From Agapanthus africanus (taxonomy: Eukaryota; Streptophyta; Magnoliopsida; Asparagales; Amaryllidaceae), in NCBI GenBank assembly GCA_030015575.1, contig CM057337.1:295764044-295828043 (forward strand): a DNA stretch of 64,000 nt, read 5' to 3'. How positions within the stretch are numbered: position 1 is the first letter of the stretch; each line of letters starts with the position of its first letter. The notes under the pieces are model-generated. The model was given only the letters and a program-made list of their open reading frames with translations. It searched no databases and was not told the DNA's origin. The translations under genes were made by a program, and so were the position numbers. This document shows positions 10,665 to 22,678 of the stretch, piece by piece.

Positions 10665-10915
10665 CCTGCCCCAACCCTAACCCTAACCCTAACCCCAACC
10701 CGAGCCCCAGTACCCCAACCCCAACCACAGCCCTAGCCGCAGCCTGAGCCCGAGCCCCAATCCCAACCACAGCCCTAGCCGCAGCCCGAGCTTGAGCCCC
10801 AACCCCAACCACAGCCCTAGCCGCAGCCCGAGCCCCAGCCCCAACCCTAGCCCTAGCCCCAGCCCAGCCCTAGCCCCAGCCCGCAGCCCCAGCCACACCC
10901 CCAGCCGCACCCCCA
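10665..10915. repeat. Telomere-like and CCNAGCC minisatellite of CACTA-1
   Basis: Begins with CCCTAACCCTAACCCTAACC at about 10674 and decays into CCCCAGCC, CCGAGCC and CACAGCC variants with longer units near 10690-10820. It lies between the interior and the 5' exon, in what looks like the first intron. CACTA-2 has a similar array at the same relative place (52918-53340). Leucine/glycine-rich open frames across it are artefacts of the repeat. Confidence 0.85.
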
Positions 10916-10948
10916 ATAAAAAATTTGATAAATTGAAGAATTCCTTAC

Positions 10949-11165
10949 CTGTGCAGAAGCAACGACGAGAACTCCGATGAGCCGGCGCCGGCGACGACGA
11001 AAGCAAGTGTTGGCTACGACGAAAGCAGGCGATGGCCACGATGAATCGGCGGCGCCGGCGATGACGAGAACGACGATCGATCGGCGGGAACGAGGGTTTG
11101 GGAATTTTTTGTTCGCGCGAGATAAATTAGGAATAATGAGCGTAGGGATCGATCTGAGCTTTTAA
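10949..11165 (-). promoter_or_regulatory. CACTA-1 promoter-proximal 5' exon
   Basis: GC-rich stretch with CGACGA repeats, ending on the minus strand in CTGCACAG|GTAAGG, a good splice donor at 10943-10948. The outer part (11090-11160) contains a TTCCCAAACC and GCGCGAAC segment that matches the 53550-53600 region of CACTA-2. The position next to the terminal repeat agrees with En/Spm, where one promoter at an element end drives both gene products. Probably untranslated. Confidence 0.5.
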
Positions 11166-11179
11166 TTTAAATCCTTGTT

Positions 11180-11385
11180 TAGATGCCCCTACGGATAAGT
11201 CCGTAGGTTCTTGGTTTGCGGCTCCGTAGAGGCAAACAACAATTTAAGATTTAATAATTTTTTATATAAATATGTAAGGACCGTAGGGGCAACCCTATAG
11301 CCCTACGGATTAATCCGTAGGGCCAAAATAAATCTGCCCCTACGGATTTCACTATCCGTAGGGGCAACCCCCTATTGTAGTAGTG
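11180..11385 (-). repeat. Right subterminal repeats and terminal inverted repeat of CACTA-1
   Basis: Contains head-to-head CCCCTACGGAT/ATCCGTAGGGG pairs at about 11186-11205, 11282-11322 and 11335-11366, then the terminus whose minus-strand reading is CACTACTACAATAGGGGG. In En/Spm, subterminal repeats of this kind are bound by TNPA. The three bases beyond the end are AAA; the matching target copy is outside the window. Confidence 0.85.
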
Positions 11386-14300
11386 AAAGAGTGGATCTTG
11401 AGGACTTTGAGCAACTCAAGAAAATTCTTGAGTTGCCAAAGGAGGTAATTCTGCACCCTTAGAGTAATATTTCAATTTCTTGTTCATCTATACTTGTTTC
11501 TTGTCGATATTGAGTCGTTTTGAGGACTTTGGAAAATTCAAGTTAGGATTTAGGGTTTGATATGAAATCAAAGATGAATTGAGGTGTAATTAGAGACTAC
11601 AACCCCTGGTGTGAGGTTACATTGGACCAAACCTGAGAGTAAAACCCAGAATACGGATTTATGGAAACGGTATCGGGGAAAACTGTAAATCTGTCTCTGT
11701 TTTGTGAAATCTGCTTTCACCCCGAGACTCCTAAAATAATTTTGGTTGGACAGTGAGATGTGCAGATACCTACGAACTACCACACAAAACCTTAGCCCCC
11801 ACCTCCTTGTTCAGGCCGCAGATAAATCCCATCTGGCTGCAATTTGCGGCCAGAGCAGGTGGGTTTGGCCTCATTTTTGTTTCTGGGCCATATTTCCAGT
11901 AAACTTGACCCTTGGCATATGCAATTTTGACTGATTCCATCTAGGGTAGAATCTGGGATAGTTTTCTTCTGTTGGCGCATGGTTTACGACTTGTTTTAGC
12001 AAGGATTTTTGTATTTGGTGATTCGTTTCTGTTGGGTGGCGTCTGAACTTCAACGGCAAAAGGTTATTGGTCGTGTTTGCATGCGAGACTATAGGTTTTT
12101 ACCTATGGGCGTAGCGTATGCCGTTTTGGTTTTCCGATGAGATTTTCATGTGCTTTAGCATTTGTGATATCCTTGTAGGTACCCCACGTGATGTCGAGGC
12201 GTTGAGAATAAAGATGGCGACATCGGCATCGGCACACGAGAAGCAAGATGAGTAGATTTATATCTACGGGGAGAAGTCGGGTAGATGGCGTATAGAACCC
12301 CCGCACTTCGTGGTGATATATGTACGAATACGTACACACACATATTGATTATATTGTTTGAGATTATTGATGATAGAGGTGGATATTTGGTGTGATTGGA
12401 TTGGTTTGGTGTTGCGAAACCCTAGAATAGTGGTTGCACCACACATACACATACACACCCATACTTGCATACATTCTTCTTTCATATGTGCGTATATGGG
12501 AATATATATTTATGTGTTCACATGGGTATGGGCCTATGTGTTCACATACTGGATTTGAGGACAGTATTTAGGATTTGAGGTGAGTCGATGAGATGTGATT
12601 TGAGACCGTGAGATCGGTGATATGGCAGGATTCGTATTTGAGATACGTCATGATGTTATAGCAGATCTTTGGACGGCGATACTATCTGAATAGTGATATA
12701 AATAAAATGGTCGACATGTGATCGTGATATGAGATATGATATGCTAGGATATTTATAATGGGTCGCATTGGGCAATGTATACTTCTTTATGATGAGATGT
12801 GTTGATGATATCGGTTTGTATAAGACCGTCGATCAGTAGTCCGATCATGATTATATTGGTTATATTAGTATTGTACTAGACGTAGATCAGTACCCCGGAT
12901 TATGATCTTTGATAAAGAGGATACCAGATGAATAATATGATGAATGTGATATTGACCCGTACCCAGATTTGGGATGCCGTACGACGGATTTACGTACGAG
13001 CTATATATTGATGTTTGATCCGCACCCTTGACTTGGGAATATCTGATTATAGATATGGTATCGGATGTGATATTATCGAGGCGGGATCACCGACTAATAT
13101 ATATATATATATATATCGACTCAGATGTTAGGCGGTTTCCTTTCATTTAGCTTGTTAGCTCAGCCCTATAGTTTAGTATAGTTGTTAGACCATATTAGTT
13201 ATCGTTGTGTCTAGTATTCAGCTCCCGCACATTATTGTTGTTCTCTTTGCATCGCATACTAATATTGTGATTTCATATTCCATTATTGATATCATGTTGT
13301 TAGGACACCAGCACCATTACCGATGATGCGTATGCTCCACATACACTTACTTGCCGGCTCACACACATCTTCATCGGTAATTGCCATGTCACGAACACTT
13401 TAGAAAATACTATTTCATTAACATAGTTTGTTAGCAAATAATTTAGACATGATATTAGTGTACTTGCCTTATATACTTGTTTTGACATTGTAGTTATTAC
13501 CTGCTATTTCATGCATGTTATTATTCACTGTTATGCCGCATTCGTGGATTCTTATGCCTATATTCACTGTTTACATGCTATTGATGATTTGGATTCGGAT
13601 TTTCATGAGATTTCCTGGATTCGGGGGAAAACCGCAAAAACATTTATAAACTTCTTTTCTCTCTCTTTTTAAAATAAAAGTGCGGTTTTCCCATGATGTA
13701 TGAGTCGTCCACCATGAGTTTGCTGATGGATTTCGAGACCCGATTCGAGGAGTTGGACGAACCGTTTCGGGTACATGGTGGGCTCGGTGCGGTACCCTGG
13801 GACGAGAAGGTCCTAGAGGATAGCGTTGAGCCTGGCAGGGGAGCACTACCGACCGGTGATTTTACCCGACGCGTCGGATATCTGGAGGATACCGTCGTGG
13901 TATTGGGATTGATGGTAGGGGCCGGTCTGGACTGACGGCGCCCTAGATAGTGAGATTGATACTGAGATTTTGAGATATTGAGGTACAGAGCATGAGATAT
14001 TGAGATTGAGATTTATGTTTTGTGTCAATGCTAGACACAGTTTATGCTGATTTCATTATGATACCTCGTTTTAAATATACAAAAAATCTCACTAAGCTAT
14101 GAAAGCAGTTTCTTCGTTTTCATGTATTCTGTTTTTATGCATTCATACCTCATACATATGATATATTGCTATCTGAGGCACTGGCACGAGCACTTGGTAT
14201 TACAGTTGTTTAGAGGTCTACCCTAGCCATTGTTATAGGCTGCAGATTATGTATTTGAGGATATATTATGATCATATAACCTAGGATTGCGTTGTTCATG

Positions 14301-14987
14301 TGATTTTTGTTCGTAGATGTTTTCTACTCACGAGTTGGCAACTCACCCCCGTTGTGCCTCAGTTTCTTGCAGGTTTTGCCGTACAGGTTTCATTACGGCT
14401 TTGCTGGCACTACTTCCATTTCCGGGTGATTTTCTAGTAGGTGGGTTCAGTTGTATCGTGACCATCAGTATATTTTGTATATTATTATTCAGTTGTATCT
14501 AGAAATTCCATCAACCAAACATGTATTTATTTCAGATAGAGACCAGAGATGTTTATTCTTTCGACCTTAGAATCGTGCGTTGTATTTCTATGGATTTCAT
14601 GCTGTTTTGAGTTTCCTTATCTGTTGTGATCCTCGCTTCTCGGCATTGTATATTATATTGCTTGCGTGGTTATGACCGTCGTTTGACGAAGAGCTAGATC
14701 CCGCTTGGGGATGCCTTTATTCATTATATATGCTTTATCAGGTTTTGTACCCATTTGGGTTCTGTTTTTACAAAGGAAACTCTGCCGAAATTTTTAGAAA
14801 AGACTTGTGATTTTAAAAATGCACATTTCAGCGTATGTTGCAAACTACTTGATTTAAAATGGTTTTCCTCCACTCTACTACTTTTCTTGGTTTAGATTTC
14901 TGGGTTTTCGGCTTACTTAGATTACGTACGCCTCGAGACGTTCGTTGTTTAAGTGCCGGTCATGTTCCGTACTTTCGAGACTTGACA
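11386..14987 (+). repeat. Gypsy-like LTR copy A (5' truncated)
   Basis: Plus-strand copy of a long-LTR family also present as B, C and D. Shared landmarks are GTAGGTACCCC...GACATCGGCATCGG with a TCTACGGGG..AGTCGGGTAGATGG block (12174-12290), GGATCACCGACTA(TA)nTCGACTCAG (13087-13126), a 66-nt hairpin (13316-13381), GCGTGGTTATGACC...AGCTAG.TCCCGCTTGGGGATGCC (14664-14717) and a 3' end ...CTTGACA at 14987. The first several hundred bases seen in copy D are missing because CACTA-1 interrupts it here. No primer site follows, as copy B begins immediately. Short open frames (e.g. 13693-13935) are not conserved and are not called. Confidence 0.8.
13316..13381 (+). promoter_or_regulatory. Conserved LTR hairpin, copy A
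   Basis: Stem ATTACCGATGA (13316-13326) with TCATCGGTAAT (13371-13381), 11 bp perfect, loop with TTGCCGGCTCACAC. Copies B and D have T-A where this copy has C-G at the fifth pair. Confidence 0.6.
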
Positions 14988-16166
14988 AAAACCCTACACC
15001 CTCTTCACTAAAAATGATCACAACCTCTCTACAAATCCATTGGACCATTCAAAGTTGGATTTTGAAGACTTGGAGAAACACAAGAAAATTCTTAAGTTGC
15101 CAAATAAGGTATAATTATATACTTTAGTTAAGTCATTGTGTTTAGTTTATCCTATTGTTAGATTAGAGTTAAATCGATATTGATTAGTGATATTTGGAAT
15201 TTCCAAGAAAGGGTTTGGGTGATTGTGTGGACTTGTGTTATATAGTTGTTGTTTACAGGACCTTATTGTTGATTTTATGGCGTAGAACACTGAATCGAAA
15301 CCAAAATAATAACATAGAAATTTACCCGTGTCGGTTTTGTGGTAGTTTTGTAGCCTACAGGGTATCTAGAGCAATCTGGGGTAGTTTCAGGAAAATCAAA
15401 CAATTCCATAGACCAAGACAAACGACCAGAAGACCACCACCCAAATACAAGCCCATTTCCCTCGAGTATGGCCGGCGAGCTCGGGTTCAAAGGTGATGTC
15501 GCCGGATTTCTGTGGGAGTCTGGGGTTGGGTTTTTAGATATAGCTCCTAATCCCAATAAACTATCCCCTGTATTTGCTTTTTTAGTCCCATTTGACCCGA
15601 GACAAAATCTTGGAGCTGTTGTGAGTGCTTTGGCCATGTTTTCCCGATATTTGAATTCGTGATTTTGGGATTTGATATTGCATTTGGTCGTTGGATATTT
15701 TTACGTCAACAATGAGGGTTATTTGGTTGTTTTGCATGCGTAAGCTATGGGTTCTAACCTATAGGCGATTCGTGTGCCGTATCGGATTTCAGAATTTGAT
15801 TTTAATAAGCATTGCGATTGTGTATTGATTGTAGGTACCTTCGCGTGGATTCCGAGACGACGAACCACATCGACTATAGCTGAACAAGGAGTTCCGCAGG
15901 TGAGTAAATTTATATCTACGGGGGAAGTCGGGTGGATGGCGTATAGCACACCCGCAAATTATAAATGGAAACCGATATATAGAATATGGTTAGAGAAACC
16001 ATGTGAGAAACTTATGGATATGGTTAAAAGAGTTAGTAAGCGATGAGATAAGATAATATGAGCGGATATGATTGATATAAGATATGAAACGAGATGTATA
16101 AGGATATGACAAGAGATCGATGAATATGATAAGATTGAGATAGATGTGTTATGAGACTTGTAAAAT

Positions 16167-16222
<56 letters not shown>

Positions 16223-18437
16223 ATTACTCGATGTGAGATATGGATGTGATGAAAAGAGTATACGATGAGATATGATGACTTGGTTAGATATGTCGTTATA
16301 CAGATGCGAGTCGATATGTGATAATTGATACCTTTGTCGGTCCTATAATATGAGATGGATACGGATGTGACCTGAGATATATGTATATACAAATAAAATG
16401 ATGTGAATAATGAGTGATATGTCGTACGAGACGTTTGGTCTGTACCCTCATTTTAATATAGGTTGATAGGATCCCTAATTGTTTAATGCAGCCGTACGAT
16501 GGATTACCGTACGTGATGAGTTTTACCTGATGATTGATCCATACCCTTGACTAGAGGATGCCGTACGATGGATTATACCGTACGTGATGTTGTGAGGCTG
16601 GATTGTCGATTGATGGATTCATCGACTCAGATATGTTACAGATACGTATACCTTATAGCATTTCGCTTACGATGTACTTTATGCTACGTTCATGTTATTC
16701 TCATTGCATTACATATACCTGTGCTAGTACACCTACACAATTATCGATGATGCGTATGTTACACTTATACAGATTGCCGGCTCACACACTTTCATCATCG
16801 ATAATTGCTATGTCGCGTACACAGTAGAATTGCCACATCATATTATTACTCTTATTTGTTCAGTACTGTCACATGACTCTTTGGCATGATATACTTGCTA
16901 TGCTCTCATCATTATGCTATGTTGCATGATATACTGATATGCTCACATTTCTGTTCTATGTTGCATACATCATGCTTTACGATTATATGCATTAAGATGC
17001 TGTTTTCATGAGATTCTGGATTTGAGAACCGCGGTTATATTTCAAAAGAAAGTATGTATTGTTTTAAAAAACCCAGTTTCTCTTGATATGATATTTCGAG
17101 ACGTCCACCATGTGTTTTCTCGGTTATGAGTTATGTGATACCCGATTCGAGGAGCTGGATGAGGCCATTTGTGGGTACATGGTGGACCCGGTATGGTACC
17201 CCGGGGCATGAAAGGGACGTTGTGCAGTAGACGGTGAGCCTGGTGGAGGGACTACTACCTACCGGTGATAGTATTTGGACTCGGCGGTTATCCGGAGGAT
17301 ACCGACCGGAGTCGTTAGATGATATGGGCCGATCTGGGCTGACGGAACCCGTGGGCCAATCCGGAGTGATGGAGCCCGAGATATGAGGATTTGCGTGTCG
17401 ATGCTGGACACGGGTTTCATGATGTTTCGAGTGTCGATGTTGGACACTCAGGTTCTATGATTTTGATGTTTCGTTGATGGACACACGTTAGTTGATATCC
17501 TCATATTTATATGCATATGCTTTCATGATGTTTCGATTATCGATGTTGGACACTCAGGTTCTATGATTTTGTTGTGTCATTGATAGACACGTGGATGATA
17601 TCCACATGCATACAGGCATTGATTATATTGTTGCCATATATGCAGATACGGTCACCCTAGATATTATAGTATTACCTTTATGATATAGTTGACCTAGGAG
17701 TCGTTGTTTTATTCGATTTCTACCTGCTGATGTTTTCTACTCACGAGTTGAAAACTCACCCATGTTGTGCCACAGTTCTTGCAGGTTTGACCGCATGGAT
17801 CAGTAGCGGTATCGCTGGCACACAGCTTGCTTTCGGGTGATTTGCTTTGGTTGGTGGGACATATTGGATCGTACCACTCTTGTATTATTATTCCTGTTGT
17901 ATCTAGTCAACTCCATCAATCAGAAACTAGTATTTGTATAATTAATAAGACTTAGACAGAGTAATGGTTGCAAGACTTAGAGCGATGGGTTATATGTTCG
18001 CTTGGTGGGTTGTTGTCTTGCATTATTCATTATTCTTTGTGCTGATCTTCGCCGTTGGGCGTCGAATACATATATTGCTGACTTGCGTGGTTGTGATTCC
18101 ACCGATTGCCAAAGAGCTAGCTCCCGCTTGGGGATGCCTTTTGTATTATCCTGTATATATGGTTTTGGGTCAAAATATATAAAGGAGGTGCTGCCCAAAT
18201 TTTTAAAAGACGAAAGATGTTTTTCAACTAGTAAAATCCACTTTCATTTTTCATGTTCCATTATCTATGCATTTAAGAAAACATTTGATTTCATCATACC
18301 TTTATTTCAAAACGTCACCTCTTTTATTTTCTTTAAAAGGTTTAGATTTCTGGGCTTCGGCTTATTTAATTTACGTTACGCCTTGAGACGTTGCGTGATT
18401 TAAGTGCCAGTCATGAACTAAATTTCGGGTCATGACA
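14988..18437 (+). repeat. Gypsy-like LTR copy B (5' truncated)
   Basis: Direct tandem neighbour of copy A. It starts at a point matching about 61120 of copy D, so it lacks the first roughly 550 bp of the LTR. It contains the same landmarks as A: the TCTACGGGGGAAGTCGGGTGG block near 15915-15940, hairpin 16740-16805, tandem GTGTCGATGCTGGACAC units at 17394-17600, and ...GCTCCCGCTTGGGGATGCC near 18119-18137. The 3' end TTTCGGGTCATGACA at 18437 is followed by a primer site, so this is a 5' LTR. A (TA)n run lies at about 16170-16220. Confidence 0.8.
16740..16805 (+). promoter_or_regulatory. Conserved LTR hairpin, copy B
   Basis: Stem ATTATCGATGATG (16740-16752) with CATCATCGATAAT (16793-16805), 13 bp perfect, loop with TTGCCGGCTCACACAC. 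Confidence 0.6.
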
Positions 18438-18440
18438 AAG

Positions 18441-18453
18441 TTGGTATCAGAGC
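18441..18453 (+). other. Primer-binding site after LTR B
   Basis: TTGGTATCAGAGC three bases after the LTR end ...CATGACA. This is complementary to the 3' end of initiator Met tRNA and typical of plant gypsy elements as well as copia. Confidence 0.85.
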
Positions 18454-18926
18454 GTTAGGTTTATCCTTGGTTCGAGTCTACGTTTGACTATGTGGAGTCT
18501 GGGGCGTAATCTATTTCGGAACCTAGGCTTGACCTTACGGAACTTACACTTGAACATGGGGGTATTAGACCCGAACTTTTGTTATATAGGTTGACCCTGA
18601 TTGATGGAGTAGGTAACTCAAGTAGAGTGACGTACCATGCGTATGTTCTGCGGCATACTTACGATATGATACTCCGCTTAAGTAACCTTAGGATGTACCA
18701 ATCTTGAGATCTGTGATTCTCTTCGTTCCAATGGTTATACATCCATTTTTATATCCTTCATTCTATTCGTTCCAATGATCATACTCTTATTGATTCCGTT
18801 CCTCCTTATGATCATGTATCCATTCTGAATCTGTTGATTCCTTTCGTTCCTTTGATTTATCTTCATTGATACATGCTTGAGGTTCCTGTCACCATAGTTT
18901 GAGTGCAGATTGAGCTGCTGCTAGTG
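18454..18926 (+). other. Leader between primer site and gag (B element)
   Basis: No open frame of interest. It contains several CGTTCC(A/T)ATGATCAT-like repeats at about 18721-18865, a loose tandem array of the unit TTCGTTCCAATGATCAT with variants. Confidence 0.5.
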
Positions 18927-20115
18927 ATGAGGTCAGGGCGAGCTCGTCATGGACGAGGACTGACCATCGTGTTTTCTGGTGATATTGGAACTTCTCGATT
19001 TAGTATTTGAGTTGTGACCTCTCGATTGAGGTGAGTGTTTGGATTTGCACCGGATGATCGGGCCATTGTTAGAGACTGGCTGTTGTGAGAGGACTGTTGA
19101 TGTATAGCCTACCTCAGAGTTTGTGATGCTGTCTACCTTACAGACAGATGACCTAGCTGTTGCTAAGATTGATGGGATGTCGCTTCCAAAGCTTACGAGC
19201 TGAGATCGCTGGAGTTTTCAGGCAGAGATGCGACAGGAGATAGCTAGTCTATCTTGAGTTGAGAGACGAAGGTGATTCGTCTGATTAGATGTGTCGATCC
19301 AGGCTCAGTTGAGTTGAAGATTTCCTGTGTGGAGAATCTTATTCAGATCTACAGTAGATCGATCCAGAGATGGTGTTGTTCGTTGGATGATCAGATAGGA
19401 GATCAATAAGTTGACCAGCTTCGGATAGTGGACTTCACCGAGATGTGTTGTAAGTTGATCGAGAACAGACGAATATAGAGTATTCCTCCGATGGTTGGGA
19501 CGAGTTCCCGAGAACGTGTTCGGCTAGATATCTTCTACAGAGTGATGAAGATACTGAGTTCGTAATTTCGAGTCCGTCTAAGAGACTCCGGATTGACTGT
19601 AGCCGAGAACAATTGCAGTACGCAGATAGCATGACATGACGTCGGAGAGGACGAAAATAAAGACGAGTGGAACAAGAGGTTCGTGCGAGATGTTAGCGAG
19701 CTGTTGTTACTCCACGTTGAGATTAGAGATCTGATATGTTTACAGAGGCGTTTGGATACGTCCAGTTCCCGAGGAAAAGCTGTGCTTAGAACGCAGATGT
19801 CCAGAAAACGAGAAATGATTACGTAAGAGTACCAGCCTCCGTTTATTTCGGCATAGACGAGATCGGAAGAGACCTTGTGCAGGTTCCTACCAGGACACTG
19901 CTGCGATAAGATTTGCACCAAGGATCGATTGTATCACGTGTATTCAGAGGGCCAGAGGCCGACGCCAGTGACGTGCTGCTTTACGAGTGGTCATGCTAAT
20001 TGGCCGAGAGATGACCAGAGGAGTGTCAAAGCGGATTCGTTTCCGTTAGTACACCTGACCGGGCCGACGAGCCGATGGATTGCGAGATTGGTAATCCAAA
20101 AAAAATGAGGACCCA
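18927..20115 (+). pseudogene. Decayed gypsy-type gag (B element)
   Basis: A start-like ATG at 18927 opens MRSGRARHGRG, the basic Arg/Gly opening common in this class of gag, but frames close within about 30 codons. Further on, 19480-20110 is clearly related to 63090-63640 of the D element (minus strand). This includes a zinc-knuckle-like segment reading CCFTSGHANWPRDD near 19972-20013, where the expected CCHC cysteines are not all present, and a run ending in GACCCAGAGACAGAGGAC. No protease or reverse transcriptase follows. It is non-functional as it stands, and may belong to a gag-only, non-autonomous family. Confidence 0.55.
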
Positions 20116-20523
20116 GAGACAGAGGACACAAGACCGTGAGCAGGAGGCAAGCGGGTGTTCTTGCTCTGCCAGCTTTGGACGCACCGACATTTTTCGATAT
20201 TGTAGGAGGTGTACCTCAATGTCATTTGTTGAGATTTGTGTTTGTGATGCGAGTATCACACTTATATCGCTTGGATTTCAGTTTTGAGGATTGAGTTCAT
20301 GATATGGTTTTCGTGCACCATAGCTGCACCTACTGGGTATTTGCATTTTGTACATAGTTATTACACTTGGTATATGTTTTATACACCGTTGTGTTGGTTT
20401 ATGATTTGTGCATATCTATTGCACTTGTTATCGGTTTTGGGCCTTGGCTGCACGTGTTTATGATTTCGTGGATTTCACGGTTGATTTAAGTTTTGTGCAA
20501 GTGGTACGCACTTGATTTGATTG
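20116..20523 (+). other. Non-coding sequence after gag (B element)
   Basis: Collinear with about 62680-63090 of the D element, for example TTTTCGTGCACCATAGCTGCACCTACTGGGTAT near 20310-20342 against 62818-62850 on the other strand. No pol sequence is seen. It is cut at 20523 by the end of LTR C; the five bases before that end are GATTG, a possible target duplication whose partner is not in the window. Confidence 0.55.
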
Positions 20524-22633
20524 TGTCACGACCCGAAATAGCACGTGACTGGCACTTGAATCATATGAAGTCTATAGGACCCAATCTAATTCAAGTAAGC
20601 AAAAAGCCCAGAAATCTATACCATTTGAAAAGAGAATAAAGGAAAAACTTAGTTTAAAAGCAAGTCTTTTAACAAAATGAGCCGTAGTATGTGTTTTTAA
20701 AATATCAAGTCTTTTCCAAAAATTTCGGCAGAGTTTCCTTTGTAAATACTGGCCCCAAACGGGTGCAATCATGAATAATATGCATAATGTATAAAGGCAT
20801 CCCCAACCTGGAGCTAGCTCTTCGCCAAATGGCGGTCACAACCACGCAAGCAATATAATATACAACGCCGAAGGGCGAGGATCAAAACTCAGCAAGAAAA
20901 GTAATATCCTTAAGAAAATCATAGAAAAACCCATAATAATACAGCGCGAGACTCTAAGGTCGAAAGAATATACAACCGGTCTTCTAAGTCTAACAAATAA
21001 TACAAGTCTCATTAATGGAGTTTACTAGATACAACTGAAATAATTAAGTACAATGGTGGTCACGATGCGAGTGAACCCACCTACCAAAGCAATTACCCGG
21101 AATGAAGTACTGTGCCAGCAAAGCCGCCAAGGAAACCTGTACGGCAAAACTTGCAAGAAACTGTGGCACAACGGGGGTGAGTTGCCAACTCGTGAGTAGA
21201 AAACATCACCGAGCAGAAATCGCAAGTATGACTCAATCCTAGGTCATACGGTAATATATCCTCAATATAATCGTGAAACCATCTACACATAAGTGTAATA
21301 TCAAGTGCTCGTGTAAGTGCCTTATGTAGCAACATATCATAACTATGATGTACAAATGCATTATGAATGAAAACAGAATACATCTTGCATGAGAAAAAAA
21401 ACTATTTTCTTAGTTTAGTGAGATTTCTGTATATAAAAATCGAGGTACCATCAATGAAATCAACATAGAATCCATGTCAAGCAACGACACAAAACGTAAA
21501 TCCCAATATCCAATATCTCGGGCTCCGGCAATCCGGACTGGCCTATATCATATAATCTCAAAACCTCAAAGTATCAATGTCTCGGGCTCCGGCAATCCGG
21601 ACTGGCCTCTGGGCTCCGACAATCCGGACTGGCCCAAACCATATAATCTCACGACTACGTCGGTATCCTTTGGATATCTGCCGTGTCATAAATAACCGGT
21701 CGGTAGTGCTCCCCTTCCAGGCTCAACGCCATCATCTGCGACCTTCTCGTCCTGGGGTACCGCACCGGGTCCACCATGCACCCGCAGACGAATCCTCCTC
21801 CTCCTCGAATCGGGTGTATAATATCGTTCAAGAGCCAAGAAAACTCATGGTTGACATATCTCACATCATATCATGAGAAAACCGCACTTTTTATCTTTTG
21901 AAATGAAAATGAGTTTATTAAATCTTTGTGGTTTCTCCAAACCCAGAAATCTCCTGGAAAATACGAAATCCCAAAAAGAAGAGTCAATAATAGTGAATAC
22001 CGAGCTCCGGGAATCCGGACTGGCCCTATAATATTGCATGACAGATAAATATATAAACATGCATGGGTATCTAAGTAAAGAATGCAATATCTAAACTAGC
22101 ACAGTAATGATATATCGGAACTATCAGCTAGCAATTTATACTAATGAAGCAGTATTTTCTAATGTGTACGCGACATAACAATTACATATGATGATGTGTG
22201 TGAGCCGGCAAGCAAGTGTACGTATAGCATACGCATCATCCGTAATGGTGCTGGTGTCCAGACAGCATGGTTTCATAACAAGAATAAAAGCACATTTAAG
22301 CATGCAATGTGATGCGAACAGCAAGAATATACTGAAAATGAATAGTAAACGCAACAATAAGGAAATATACCTTCATATATACAAGTCATAAAGTTTTTGG
22401 TGTCAGAAATCACACGAATCGTGGTTTTGGAAAATAGGGGCTACGGTGCATTTAAGAAAAGGTACGTCCTTTGAAATATCCATGATATCCCTCAGCCTGT
22501 TTTTAAAATACTCACGATTCGTTGGTTTTGGAAATACGTATGACTCGAGCCCAGTCTAACATCTACTAAGTAACTACAGGACAAAGCTAAGGCACTAATC
22601 AAAGGGTTAGCAAAACTGCTTAAGTCTGAGTCG

Positions 22634-22678
<45 letters not shown>

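Larger units (their letters stand above)
4804..11385 (-). mobile_element. CACTA-1: internally deleted CACTA (En/Spm) element carrying a host gene fragment
   Basis: The right end at 11385 reads CACTACTACAATAGGGGG on the minus strand, followed inward by CCCCTACGGAT subterminal repeats almost the same as those of CACTA-2. The left end is hidden behind the copia-3 insertion. Inside are a TNPA-like gene remnant (4804-5029), a palindrome built on transposase-gene sequence (5030-7590), a third copy (7606-8068), the transposase N-terminal exon (8069-8195), an SH3P gene fragment (9761-10088), a telomere-like array and a 5' exon with splice donor. Compared with CACTA-2, most of the transposase, DUF4218 and DUF4216 sequence is missing. 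The right end sits inside gypsy-like LTR A. It could only move with enzyme supplied by another copy. Confidence 0.85.

Noticed and set aside
10674..10700. Telomere or chromosome end
   Set aside because: Only a few CCCTAA units, decaying into variants, inside a CACTA element with sequence on both sides.
10689..11039. 116-codon Gly/Leu-rich open frame
   Set aside because: Encoded by the CCNAGCC minisatellite; composition is a product of the repeat.
16033..16392. 119-codon Ile/Tyr/Ser-rich open frame
   Set aside because: Runs through a (TA)n microsatellite in LTR B; not conserved in A, C or D.
18441..18453. tRNA gene fragments at the TGGTATCAGAGC sites
   Set aside because: These 13-base sites are primer-binding sites next to LTR ends, with no cloverleaf around them.
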